64,000 nt of DNA from Cynocephalus volans (GCF_027409185.1 NC_084461.1:233749999-233813998); one strand, 5' to 3'. Shown: positions 24,776 through 35,314, counted from the stretch's first letter. The notes: a model not told the origin generated them from the sequence alone. Numbers and translations: made by a program.

Positions 24776-26220
24776 GGAAAGCAGGTATTGAGGAAAGTGG
24801 TAAGAACAATGAAGCAATCAACCAGTGAGTATTCTAGGCCTCTCTTAGCTCTTGGAACCCAGAGTCATCTCTGACCACAGGGAGGTGAGAAATAGTCCTT
24901 TTGCTTTGCTCTGGGACCTCCCTGCTCTAAGTTGATTCTCTTTCCCTTCCCAGATCAGGGGTGCCGAGATGGCTCTACTTGGTAATCCCTGGTCTTCCTG
25001 CTGCTGAGTTGGCTGAGTTGTTATGCAGCTATTTTTTTTTTTTTTTTCTTTTTTTGCCTTGCCCTGGGAGCTGATGATCTTCCTGGGAGAAATAGTCTGA
25101 AAGAGAGAGGGACAAAGGAGGAAAAGAAGACTGAAGTGGGCTAATGCTTGGGAAGGCCCAGTGTTTATGTTGCCTCCAAACATGCTAAGTGTTGACTCAC
25201 AGCCAGAGGGGATCAGGACAAAAGCCATTTTGCAGACAGGACCCTGTGGCCTGGATCACTTCCGAGTTGGGAGAGTTGGTGCTTAGGAAGAGGGAGATAT
25301 GGCTCATGGAAGGGCCCTTGATGTCTCGGTCAGGAATTCCTGAAGTGACTACAGGAGGGCATACTGGCACCGCTGTCTCTGACATCCTCGTGCTGGAGAA
25401 ACAGGCCAAGGAAACTGGGCCCGCAGGAGACTGGAAAGATAAAGGGGGACGTTTTTATGAGCTTCTCCTCACTTCCCTTCATCCATCTTTCTTGTCTTCT
25501 TTTGGTCTCTCGTCTCCAGCCAACACTTTCCGAGAGCTCATCTGGGAAGCCTTCTGCCCTCTCTCCTCCTTAGGTCCTCTTGAGAACCATACAACTCATC
25601 TTTATACAATAAAGGAAATTCCCAGGTTACAGAGGGTTACCTACCCCCTGGGCACCAAAGTCAGTTTTGTCTTGCCCAGGGGTCCTGCCGCTCACTCTTT
25701 CCATCTCCCATATGACCTTCCACACCTTCTTTCTTCTCATATCGACCACATTTCTCCTGCAACCCTATGCACCTGCGGTGAACTAACTTCTCATTTCATT
25801 CGATGATGGAAGCAGTTAGAGATAACCTCCCTACCGTTTCATTACCAAATCTTCCAACGTTCCTGTTTCTGTAGTCCTCACGCTCTGGCTTCCCTTTTCT
25901 CAGCCTGAGTAAACTTCCTGAACTCCCACTAGGGCCAAAGTGTACACTTTTCCTTAGTTCGCATCCCCCTCGTCCATTCAATGGTGTCTCTCCAGCAATT
26001 GTCAGCTTTATTTTTATAAATTCCTCCACTCAATCACATCATTTTTCTTGCATGAAAATATGCCTTTGTCTCTATTCTGAAGAAAATAAAGACTTTAATT
26101 CCCTTCCCTGCTTTGATTCCTGTGCCTTCAAACATTGTCTCATTTCTTGGCTCCCTTTGAAGGAAAACTTTTAGAAATATCTGTCTACTACCTGCCTCCT
26201 CTTTATCCCTCCTATTCTCT
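24776..26220. other. Gene-free stretch with poly-T tract
   Basis: Poly-T run at about 25,030-25,057. A 205-codon open frame occupies 25,189-25,806 on the plus strand. It has no recognisable domain, no signal peptide and no sign of splice partners, so it is not called as a gene. 25,810-26,200 is unclassified. Confidence 0.4.
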
Positions 26221-26221
26221 C

Positions 26222-26709
26222 TGTCTTTTACTTAGATATAATTCATACACCGTAAAATTCACCATTTAAAAGTATATAATTCAATGGCTTTTAGTATGTT
26301 TATAGGTTGTATAACTATCACCATGACCTAATTCCAGAATATTTTCATCACCCCAAAAGAACCCTGTACCTTTTAGTAGTCACGCCCCATTCCGCCTTCA
26401 CCCTAGCTAGCACCTGGCAATGACCAATCTACTTTCTATCTCTATGGATTTACCTATTCCAGACATTTAATAGAAATCATACAATATGTTGCCTTTTGTG
26501 TCTTTCTTCTTTCATTTAGCATAGTGCTTTCAAGGTTTCATCCATGTTGTAGCATGGATCCATTCCTCATTCCTTCTTTATGGCTAAATAATATTCCACT
26601 GTATTGATATACCACACTTTGTTTATCCATTCATCAGTGGATGGACATTTGGGTTGTTGCTACCATTTAGCTGTTATGAATAATGCTGCTGTAAACATCT
26701 GTGTATAAG
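26222..26709 (-). mobile_element. LINE-1 3' portion, antisense (left part)
   Basis: Antisense L1M 3' region: 'ttagatataattcatacacc', 'aaaattcaccatttaaaagt', 'tttcatccatgttgtagcat'. It is interrupted at 26,710 by a family B LTR and resumes at 27,151. Confidence 0.8.
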
Positions 26710-27150
26710 TGTAAGGAAAGTAGAAAAAGTTTAGTCAGGATCTCTTGCCTCACATCTGTTACAAGTGGGCAAGATTCAGCGTGGTTGTTAGAAACAACTT
26801 ACATAAGAGTAATGTTGTTGGGCACGTGTGCCCATTTACTGATTCAGCACATTTGTTGTAGTTACATTATGCATTTGGCTTGCAGCTGCTATTATGTACT
26901 AAGCATGTAAAAGTAACTGCTCTGAACCACTGGTTAGCAGAGCAGCAGACGGATCAGCAGAGCTGATCAGGGTCAACAGAGTGGCAGCAGAGCCTGAGCT
27001 TGTCTCGGAGGAATAAAGCATGTCTGTGAAGGTCACATTTGGAGAATAAAGTATATCTACCTTGCATAAAGCTGCCAGAATCTTCTTTCAATGATCTGAC
27101 TCATGACCTGCACAGGAAGGGGCAGAAGGATCTGAGATCCAGCTCAAGCA
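26710..27150 (+). mobile_element. Solo LTR, family B, copy 2
   Basis: 441 bp starting TGTAAGGAAA and ending CTCAAGCA. It carries two 'aataaa' words near 27,013 and 27,045, and is homologous to 24,151-24,600. It sits within an antisense L1 whose sequence continues on both sides, which fixes its borders to within a few bases. The flanks (ataag / gaagt) may be a decayed 4-5 bp target duplication. Confidence 0.75.
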
Positions 27151-28480
27151 GAAGTTTTTGTTTCAACACCTGTTTTCAAATGTAGGAGTAGAATTGGTGG
27201 GTCATAGGGTAACTCTATGTTTAACATTTTGAGGAACTGCCAAGGTTTTTTCCAAAGAAGTTGTACCATTTTCCATTCCACTAGCAATGTTTGAGGTTTC
27301 CAGTTTCTCCACATGTTCACCAGCACTTGTTACTGACCGCCTTTTTGATTACGGCCATCCTAGTGGTTGTAAAGTAGTGTCTCATTGTGGCTTTGGTTTG
27401 TAGTTCCTGATGGCTACTGATGTCAAGCCTCTTTTCATGTATTTATTGACCATTTTTATATCTTCTTTGGAGAAATGTCTGCTTAGATTCTTTGCCCATG
27501 TTTTAAAATGAGGTTATTGGTCTTTTTATTGTTAAATTGCAAGAGTTCCTTATATATTCTGGATACTAAAACCTTGTCAGATATATAAATTCCAAATATT
27601 TTCTCCCAATTTGTGAAATGTATTTTCACTTCCTTGATTTATTGAAATAACCTTTGGTGCACAAAAGTATTTAACATTGTTGAAGTCCAATTTCTTTTTG
27701 TTGTTGTTTGCACTTTTAGTGTCATATCTAATAATCCATTGTCAATATGCTAATGCAGGGCCATGAAGATTTACACTTACATATTTTTCAGAGAGATTTT
27801 ATAGTTTTAGCTCTTACATTTAGGTCTTTGATCCTTTTGAACTAATTTTTGCATATGGTGCAGGTGAGGTCCAAATTCATTTTTTTGCACGTGGATATCC
27901 AGTTGTTTCTGCATTATTTGTTGAAAAGACTGTTTTTTCCCCATTGAATGGTCTTGGTGCTCTTATTTACAATCAATTGAGCATAGACGTATGGGATTAT
28001 TTCTGGACTCTGAATTCTATTTCATTGATCTGTGTGTCTATCCTATGCTAGCATGACACTATCTTGATGACTGTAGCTTTGTAGTAAATTGTGAAATTGG
28101 AAAGTATGAGTCCTACAACTTTGTTCTTTCTTTTCACAACTGGCTATTCTGGGTCCTTTCATTTTCATATTAATTTTAGCATCATATTGTCAGTTTCTAC
28201 AAATATGGCAGTTGGAATTTTGACAGGAATTGTATTGAATCTATACGATGGTTTGGGAACTTAATATTTCGTCTTACAGTCCATGAACATGAGATGTCTT
28301 TTCATTTATTTAAGTCTTTAATTATTTTTAATAATATTTTTTTTTGTTGTTTTCAGGGTATAAGTCTTGAACTTCTTTGTTAAACTTATTTCTTAAGTAT
28401 TTTATTATTTTTGATGCTATTGCAAATGGTAATAGAGACAAATTTATTATGTTATTATTTTTTAAATGAAATGATATTTG
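27151..28480 (-). mobile_element. LINE-1, antisense (right part)
   Basis: Continuation of the L1 from 26,222: 'agaattggtgggtcataggg', 'tttgcccatgttttaaaatg', 'tatattctggatactaaaac', 'ttttgcatatggtgcaggtg'. Old and without open frames. Confidence 0.8.
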
Positions 28481-29640
28481 TTGCAGAGGAGCCAATGTAA
28501 TATAAATGTATGTGTATATGTATATGTATAATTTAATATGCTGACTGCATCAGGGAAGAAAAGACTCAACTCCCTTTTACTTCATGTTGCTGAGCTGAAC
28601 TCTAGATTTCCGAGATTATAAATTACTTTGAAATATATGTAATCAGTAGGTTAATTTGTGCATCCCTTTGTCTCCAGGTACAAGTAGATATGCTTACCCT
28701 CTCTCACTTTAGGAAGATATTGTAGAGGATTTAAGCTGGATTAGAGGATACCTGGGTGATTTAGGCAATCCATGCAAGCCCTCCCATCCTCAGTTGACTA
28801 GGTGTTGAGTGCGGGTTTATTTTCTGTACATCTCATAGGGTTGTGAGATCCCAACAGACAGAAAAGCTTACGGCAGCCACACACAGACACTCTGTCCAGA
28901 TAGAACCCAGGGCTGTTGGAGAAAGGGGAAAGAAAAGAGTTCCCTGAGCAGCTAAGATAGAGGTTTCAAATCTGCACAAGTTCATGCCCTGTCCTCAGGG
29001 AAAGTGCATGACCTCCACTTTGCACCTCTGCGGTCTTACTTTCCCCACACTCACTAAAGTTTCTTCCTTTTGATTTCAGTCACATTGCATGAGGAGGGCA
29101 TCTGCATAAGAGGTTATTCTGCCACAGGGGGCAGATGCTGAGTGGAGTGAGAGTGTCTCCAGTGAGATGGTTTGGTGTGGGCTGCCAGCATTGAGAGGTG
29201 TGAAGAGGATGTCCCCACAGAGGAGCATGCTGATGTGGGCTGTTGGAGCCATTCACACAGGGAGGCAGCCCAGCGTGGCATGCGAGACACCTAGAAGAGC
29301 AAGGAAAACTGTCTGGCAGAGGGTGTCAGAGCCTAAGCTGGGTGAGCCGGGTGTGTACACAGTGGAGTGTCCTGGCATGGGCTGTCAGAATTCAGCAGTG
29401 ATTGCAGCAACGTTAGCGCTAAGAGAAACAAACAACTGTTTGGTAGGAGAAATATTCTATTAATGGCATTTTTTTATATTTGCTGGTGCCATGTGCAAAT
29501 AAACTGTAGATTGCTCTAAAAATCATCTATAGATAAGGCACCCCTTTATTGCCTGCATCCCAAGTGGACAGCTCCCTCTGGCGGCCTCTGGTATGCCTCA
29601 GGTGTGAGTCCATATTGATACAAATAAAAAGATGAAAAGA
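28481..29640. other. Gene-free stretch
   Basis: A (TATG)n-like AT tract lies at 28,500-28,540. The rest is unclassified. A 98-codon open frame at 29,167-29,463 is in sequence with repeated 'gtgggctg' words and has no recognised similarity; it may be repeat-derived. Confidence 0.35.
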
Positions 29641-29862
29641 GAAAGTTTGATAAGAAATGGGATCTTGACATAGTTCCAAAGTGCCTCCCCTCAAAATAGT
29701 TATCAATTAAAAAAGAAAAAGAATAAATTTATGGTGGAGAAGCCCTTTATCAAATAATCAGTGTGAACATTATCAGTACTGGGGACAAATTAAAATCATG
29801 TAACACCTGATAGAATGTGATGAGAGGAACTCTGTATAGTTTTTGTGTCATTTCTGCCAAAG
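29641..29862 (+). repeat. Older LINE-1-type 3' region, left part
   Basis: Text such as 'atttctgccaaagctgaaga' followed, across the inserted young L1, by 'ctaatcatgagggaatacaa' matches the order in old L1M 3' regions. It resumes at 30,360. Confidence 0.45.
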
Positions 29863-29879
29863 CTGAAGAATCTGATTCT

Positions 29880-30342
29880 TTTTTTTTTTTTTTTAAATTT
29901 TATTTTGTCGATATACATTGTAGCTGATTATTGCTCCCCATCACCAAAACCTCCCTCCCTTCTCCCTCCCCCCCTCCCCCCCAACAATGTCCTTTCTGTT
30001 TGCTTGTCATATCAACTTCAAATAATTGTGGTTGTTATATCTTCTCCCTCCCTCCCCCCGGTTTTTTTTTTTTTTGTGTGTGTGTGTGTGTGTGTGTGTG
30101 AATTTATATATTAATTTTTAGCTCCTACCAATAAGTGAGAACATGTGGTATTTCTCTTTCTGTGCCTGACTTGTTTCACTTCATATAATTCTCTCAAGGT
30201 CCATCCATGTTGTTGCAAATGGCAGTATTTCATTCGTTTTTATAGCTGAGTAGTATTCCATTGTGTAGATGTACCACATTTTCCGTATCCAACTCTTGGC
30301 TATTGTAAAGAGTGCTGCGATAAACATTGGGGAACAGGTATA
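29880..30342 (-). mobile_element. Young 5'-truncated LINE-1, antisense, with TSD
   Basis: Poly-T at the left (the antisense poly-A), then the antisense L1 3' end with a pyrimidine-rich segment and a (GT)n run at about 30,076-30,100. It is bounded by a perfect 17 bp target-site duplication, ctgaagaatctgattct, at 29,863-29,879 and 30,343-30,359. Confidence 0.9.
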
Positions 30343-30359
30343 CTGAAGAATCTGATTCT

Positions 30360-30812
30360 AATCATGAGGGAATACAACAGAAAAAACCAAGTTGAGAGAC
30401 ATTTTTCACAATAACTAACCTGTGATCTCCAAACAGTGTTAAGGTCATCAAAGTTAAGGAAAGACTGAGGAACTGTCTTGGATTTAAGAAAAGTAAAAAG
30501 AACAAAGATAAATGGGGCACATGATCTTGAACTGGACCCTTTTGCTATAAGGAACGTTATTCGGACAATTGGTGAATTTTTCATAGGGCCTGATGGTTAT
30601 TTGGAGTTATTGTGCTAGTGTTAATTTCTTGATTTTGATGGTAATATTTTGGTTACATAGGAAAACGTCTTTGCATAAAATACGCATTAAAGTATTGGAG
30701 TGATAGGGTTTCATATTGGCAACCTACTCACAGATTTAGAAAAGAAATTGTACTGTACCTGCAACTTTTCTGCAAGTTTGATATTGTTTCAAAATAATAA
30801 AAAGGAGAAGAA
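30360..30812 (+). repeat. Older LINE-1-type 3' region, right part
   Basis: Continues from 29,862 after the inserted L1. It ends with 'gcaacttttctgcaagtttg' and 'tttcaaaataataaaaagga', a terminus typical of old L1-type elements. Confidence 0.45.
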
Positions 30813-31095
30813 AACTGAGGTTCAAAAAGTTATATAAGGGCCGACCCTGTGGCTCACTCGGGAGAGTGCGGCGCTGGGAGCGCCGAGGCCACGGGTTTGG
30901 ATTCTATATAGGGATGGCCGGTGCACTCACTGGCTGAGTGCGGTGTGGGCGACACCAAGCCAAGGGTTACGATTGCCTTACTGGTCACAAACAAACAAAC
31001 AAACAAACAAACAAAAGTTATATAACCTGACCAGGGCCACATGGATAGTAAGTGGCAGCTCCAGATTGAATCTCAGATGTGTCTGCCTCCCACAG
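30813..31095 (-). repeat. MIR, antisense, split by a SINE
   Basis: Antisense MIR ('aaaactgaggttc' on the left; 'gggccacatggatagtaagt' on the right) interrupted by the SINE at 30,838-31,013. Confidence 0.6.
30838..31013 (+). repeat. Dimeric tRNA-derived SINE (CYN-like)
   Basis: Starts GGGCCGACCC and holds two tRNA-like units ('gagagtgcgg' then 'ctgagtgcgg', each followed by a 'gccacgggtttgg' or 'ccaagggttacg' B-box-like segment). It ends in a (CAAA)n tail. A 12 bp target duplication, aaagttatataa, flanks it at 30,826-30,837 and 31,014-31,025. Confidence 0.85.
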
Positions 31096-31905
31096 CCACA
31101 CCCTCTCCCACCAACCACATGGCCCCGGACATCCCAGCTGACCTCTGTCCCTGTTCTGTCACCTCCAGAACAGTCCTTCATCTCCCCAGCCGAGCTGAGG
31201 TCCTCTCTAATGGAGCTGCTTTTCACCTACCGCAACCCTGCAATGGCCCAGGCGCCTCCGTCCCACGCCTGGCGCTCCAGGTAGGCCCTGCCTGGCTTCC
31301 TTCCCATGGGCGTGGGCTTCCGTCAGCTGGGCTCCCACTCCCAAGAAGATCTCCACGCTCCTCGACGATCTCAAGATTTTTCAAACCACTTACAAGTAAG
31401 CACGGAGATTTTTTTCTTGTCTTGGTTCTCCCTTGTTATCATCTTAATATTGGAGATTTCCTACAAATCTAGTGGCTCGAATAGGGGCTCTCATCAATTA
31501 GGGCTTCCTCTATCATTCAACCACTTAAACTAATTCCCATTGCAAATTACCAGATGTCACCCATGGCCAAAGACAGAAACTGCTACTCTCCTGTGACCTT
31601 CCAGGCACAGCTGAACCTGCCGAGGCAAAGAGGAGGTGGAACATGCCGTGCTTTTACCCATCACTCTGCCATGTGCCCACCGACTCAACCGCAGGCCGGG
31701 AGGCAGGGGCTGGGAGGCTGAGGGGCTCGATGGTGAGCTGGGCCCTAAGACAGACAGTTTTCCCCAGCTCAGCCTGACCACGCTCAGCCTGAGCCACAGC
31801 CTCTGCCCCGTGCGGAATTACACCAGAAGCCCAATGGCCCTCCCTTGGTTCCTGCGTGAGGGCTGTCATCTTTCACTGCTAAGGAAGCTTGTTAGGGGGA
31901 GAGTG
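31096..31905. other. SFTPA upstream flank
   Basis: About 0.8 kb of moderately GC-rich sequence with no recognised repeat or exon. It leads into the SFTPA promoter. Confidence 0.4.
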
Positions 31906-31907
31906 GC

Positions 31908-31915
31908 TGACCTCA
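31908..31915 (+). promoter_or_regulatory. CRE-like site of the SFTPA promoter
   Basis: TGACCTCA, about 240 bp upstream of the inferred transcription start. A CRE-like element at this distance is known in mammalian SP-A promoters. Function here is inferred. Confidence 0.55.
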
Positions 31916-31979
31916 GCTACTGAAAGAATTCCCTTCTCACGAACCCGGAGTTTCTCTTTAGCACATTCTGTGCTCGCTT

Positions 31980-31983
31980 CAAG
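31980..31983 (+). promoter_or_regulatory. TTF-1 (NKX2-1)-type site of the SFTPA promoter
   Basis: CTTCAAGGG with its CAAG core about 175 bp upstream of the inferred start. TTF-1 sites at this distance are known in SP-A promoters. The core is short, so the call rests on position. Confidence 0.45.
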
Positions 31984-32099
31984 GGTCCTAAGTGCTCCTC
32001 CGGCCTGAGTGCTCTGTGGGGAAGGGCGCTGGGTCACCAAGATAGCTGTTTCCTGCCCGGCCCTCCCTGCAGCATCAGCCCTTGTGATGGGGCCTCTCA

Positions 32100-32109
32100 G
32101 GGGTGGGGA
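32100..32109 (+). promoter_or_regulatory. GT box of the SFTPA promoter
   Basis: GGGGTGGGGA about 50-55 bp upstream of the inferred start, matching the proximal GT box known from human SP-A genes. Confidence 0.55.
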
Positions 32110-32122
32110 GGAAACACATCCC

Positions 32123-32129
32123 TATAAAA
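32123..32129 (+). promoter_or_regulatory. TATA box of SFTPA
   Basis: TATAAAA about 30 bp upstream of a non-coding exon that resembles human SFTPA exon A. It gives an expected start near 32,153-32,158. Confidence 0.75.
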
Positions 32130-32154
32130 GCGGTGCTGTCCACCTCTCCACTCC

Positions 32155-32199
32155 GATTTGGAGGCAGAGATCCACGTGGTCTGGAGGCTCTGCGTGTGG
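32155..32199 (+). other. SFTPA1: SFTPA exon 1 (5' UTR)
   Basis: Resembles the human non-coding exon A ('ttggaggcagaga', 'ctggaggctctg', 'gtgtgg') and is followed by a GTGACT donor. The start is placed about 30 bp after the TATA box, so its first base is approximate. Confidence 0.7.
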
Positions 32200-33065
32200 G
32201 TGACTTTAATCCCATGCCCTGCGTTTTCTCCAGTGTGTGGGCTGCAGGCAGTGAGAATCGGCCCAGCAGCCACAGGCCTAATTACGGCCAGACTGAGAAG
32301 GAGGGGGTCTCCCCAAGCCCCGCCAGAAGGTGTTGCACAGAATCGTGATGCTGAGTGCGGGCAGATGGGCTTGCAAGCAGCCGTAAACTTCACTGTGTTC
32401 CTCGGCAAGGTCCATTCCCACCAGAGGCTCAGCAGCGCCTGCAGGGGCAGTGAGGGACGAGCCCCCCAAGGAGCAGGGGGGAGGGGACTCCCCATCACTG
32501 ACCATCACTGAAAAGGGCAGGAGGGGGGGCCACGGGCCGTGAGCCCTGGTCAGCTCTGTTCACCCTCAGGTCCATGACCCCATAGAACCCAAAAAGAGGG
32601 TAACTGAGAGTGTGCGGGACAGATGAAGTGAGTCCGTGCTGAGTGACCACATTCTTCCTCCTAACAGCCTGGGAGGGACAGGTCAGGATTGTCTCCAGAG
32701 CACAGAAGATTCAGCTGAAGTGGAAGTGAGTTCCCTGGGGTCACACAGTGGGTGACTAACAGAGAAGAGGCTCCATCAGAGCACAGGCCCCTGCCTCTGC
32801 AGTGCTCTTTACTCCTCCCCACCTGCCCAGGGACCACCCCCTCCAGTACAGCGATGGGGCATGAGACCGTGTTCGATACCGGCTTATGCTGGGAATTTCC
32901 ACGGATAGGCTGAGTCTTCCCAGTGCTCTTGTCTGCACCCACCCTGGCCCTGAGGCTCTGCCATGTTCCTGAGTCCTGACAAAGCGCAGCTGTCGGAGGG
33001 CAGGGAGGCAGGGAGGGCAGGAGGGGGCAGAGATATTTGTAAATGCTGCAGAAGGGCTTTTGCAG

Positions 33066-33260
33066 GAGAAGCCTTTGGAGCAGGAGCCATGCTGCTGTGC
33101 TCTTCGGCCCTCACCTTCATCCTGATGGTGGTTTCTGGCATCATGTGTGATGTGAAAGAAGTTTGTATTGGAAGTCCTGGTGTCCCTGGCATTCCTGGAT
33201 CCCATGGCCTGCCAGGCAGAGATGGGAGAGATGGTATCAAAGTAGACCCTGGACCTCCAA
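33066..33260 (+). pseudogene. SFTPA1: SFTPA exon 2: signal peptide and start of collagen
   Basis: Acceptor TTTTGCAG, then ATG at 33,089-33,091. It encodes a hydrophobic signal ([17 protein letters not shown]), two N-terminal cysteines (CDVKEVC) and Gly-X-Y triplets. Codon 33,242-33,244 is GTA (Val), where human SP-A has Gly. The last base before the donor is A, not G, so the codon across the junction becomes AGC (Ser) in place of Gly, and the donor reads CAA/GTATTC, a poor match to consensus. Confidence 0.85.
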
Positions 33261-33498
33261 GTATTCACCTAAGGGACACATTTTCAGGAGGCCCAGGCTG
33301 GGTTCAAGAATCAGCCAGGTGGGACACGGTGGGAGTTTCCTGGGCTCTTAGGCTGGGGCTTCCCTGGAGGGTTTATCCTCAGATTGTCTACAGAGCAACA
33401 GGTGAGTCAACCTGGCTGATGACAGAGGTCCAGTCACACAGACCTAACCCAGTTGCGGGTGATAGATCGCACGCATCCATGTCTCTTTCTCTCTGCAG

Positions 33499-33618
33499 GC
33501 CCCATGGGGCCCCTGGGGGGAATGCCAGGTCTCCCTGGAAGCAATGGGCTTACTGGAGTCCCTGGTGTGGCTGGAGAACGTGGAGTCAAGGGAGAGCCTG
33601 TGGAGAGGGGCCCGCCAG
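33499..33618 (+). pseudogene. SFTPA1: SFTPA exon 3: collagen-like region
   Basis: Acceptor CTCTGCAG, donor GTGAGC, 120 bp. It keeps the extra Pro that breaks the triplet pattern in human SP-A (here GGM-P-GLP). A further glycine is lost: codon 33,600-33,602 is GTG (Val) in the segment [10 protein letters not shown]. Confidence 0.85.
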
Positions 33619-34387
33619 GTGAGCGGGGCTGGGGGAGACAGTGCCCGTGCCGTTGGTCATGTGGGGGATGACGGCAATCAGACTAACCATGGAGGTCCCC
33701 AACAGGCATATTTCTCAATTTAAATAAGAGAATATGAGGTTGAGGGGAGAAATCAGGGGTGTCTGGGTAGTGCGGTCACCATTCAGGGACTGACAGATAT
33801 AGGAAGAACTCCCTGCATCATGACTGCTGATGGGGAGACACGGCGCGTCAGGTGTGAGAAAAGGGACAGCACTGGGAGGCAGGGGAGGCACTTCCCGGGG
33901 CTGAGGCACTTGGAGCATTCTGAAAGGTGTCCGGGGTGATGGGACCAGGGATCCAGGCAGATGGTGTGATCAGGAGCCTCACACGCAGAGGGGACTCCGA
34001 AGCTCTGAGCAGCAATCAAGGTCCACCACAAGGGAGCAGAGGTAATCACGTTTGCCCTCGGGGGAGGGTGGGGAAGGGACCCTGGCCAGAAGCCAGAAAA
34101 TCCCACAAGATGGACAGGCAGAGCCATTTAAGGGACATAGCAGGAAAGCAGAGGAGGGAGGAAAGTTCAGCAGGCACAAGCTGCATTAAAGGATGGGTGG
34201 GCAGGGAGTGTGAAACCTACTCCAGCCTCGCAGACCCTTTGAATCTGGGGCCTGGGAAGTGAGTGTGAGCAATTAAAGAGCAGCGCGCAAGGCTTCCCCA
34301 CAATCAGGAAACAGCAAAACACCTGCTTTGCAGCAAGTGGGAGTCTTTTCGGCCTGCCTCTCACCCCGGGTGGGGGTCTCTCCACAG

Positions 34388-34465
34388 GGCTTTCTGCTTA
34401 TCTAGATGAGGAGCTCGAAAGCACATCCCACAACTTCAGACATCGAATCAGGCGGTCCATGGGAG
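34388..34465 (+). pseudogene. SFTPA1: SFTPA exon 4: neck
   Basis: 78 bp between TCCACAG and GTAAGG. It encodes the start of the coiled-coil neck (AYLDEELESTSHNFRHRI). Compared with human it has gained several Arg and Ser residues near its end (RIRRSMG). Confidence 0.85.
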
Positions 34466-34938
34466 GTAAGGAGATCCCCTGGGGCCTCAAAGAGGAGGAG
34501 CCCCCCCATAAGTTGTCCTCACTGTCAGCACCAGCCTCCTGAACCTAGACACCTGACAAGGGCCGACTTTCAGGTCTCGGGAAAAGGAATAATGCTGTCC
34601 CTTTCTGATGTCTTTGAATGGGCCAGAGGAGACAGAAATAGACATGAATTCGCTCCCAGGGTCTTAGGAAAGCAAGTTATCTGCCTATCTTGCTTCCTAT
34701 TGAATCCCAGGAAATTGCACCATTTCTGGCCATAAATAATTGTTAAATGGGTGAATGGATAAGTGGATGAGAGCACATAGGGAAATTTAGAAAACTAGAA
34801 TTGAAAGAGGGAGGGAAGACACAGAGAGAGGCAGAGATGAAAAGACTGGAGACAGTCTAATGGCAGAGAGCCCTAGTGAGGCAGATGGACTAAGGGACAA
34901 AGAAGTTGTTGGCCTGATTCAGACTTCTCTGCCCTTAG

Positions 34939-35314
34939 TTCTCAGACTGCAGGGGCCCGTGCTGGTAGTGGGGGAGAAGGTCCTCTCTACCAATGGGCAG
35001 TTGGTCGATTTTGATGCCATTAGAGAGTCATGTGTCAGAGCAGGCGGCCACGTGGTTGTCCCGAGGAGTCCGGAGGAGTACGTGGCCATTGCAAGCATCG
35101 TGGTGAGGTACAACACTTATGCCTACCTGGGCCTGATGAGGGCCCCACCCCTGGGAACTTCCACTACCTGGATGGGGGCCCCGTGAACTACACCAACTGG
35201 TACCCAGGGGAGCCCAGGGGCTGCGGCAAAGAGAAGTGCGTGGAGATGTACGCAGATGGGCAGTGGGGCGGCAAGAACTGCCTGCAGCACCGACCGGCCA
35301 TCTGCGAGTTTTGA
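34939..35314 (+). pseudogene. SFTPA1: SFTPA exon 5 coding part: lectin domain, frameshifted
   Basis: Acceptor GCCCTTAG. The first frame runs to TGA at 35,184-35,186. The ancestral frame resumes after 35,136 and ends at TGA 35,312-35,314 with CEF. All four lectin cysteines are still encoded across the two frames, and the NYT glycosylation sequon remains. The calcium site does not: human WNDRNC reads WGGKNC here, and the nearby PEENEA reads PEEYVA. Confidence 0.85.

Noticed and set aside
25189-25806. 205-codon open frame, one of the longest in the window.
   Set aside because: No recognisable domain, signal or splice context, and it lies in otherwise unclassified sequence. A random long frame is more likely.
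32963-33088. In-frame upstream ATG before SFTPA exon 2.
   Set aside because: It lies before the acceptor at 33,064-33,065 and lengthens the protein ahead of a normal signal peptide.
35131-35140. SFTPA frameshift taken as a simple sequencing error.
   Set aside because: Possible for the indel itself, but the independent collagen, calcium-site and donor defects make an error-only explanation unlikely.
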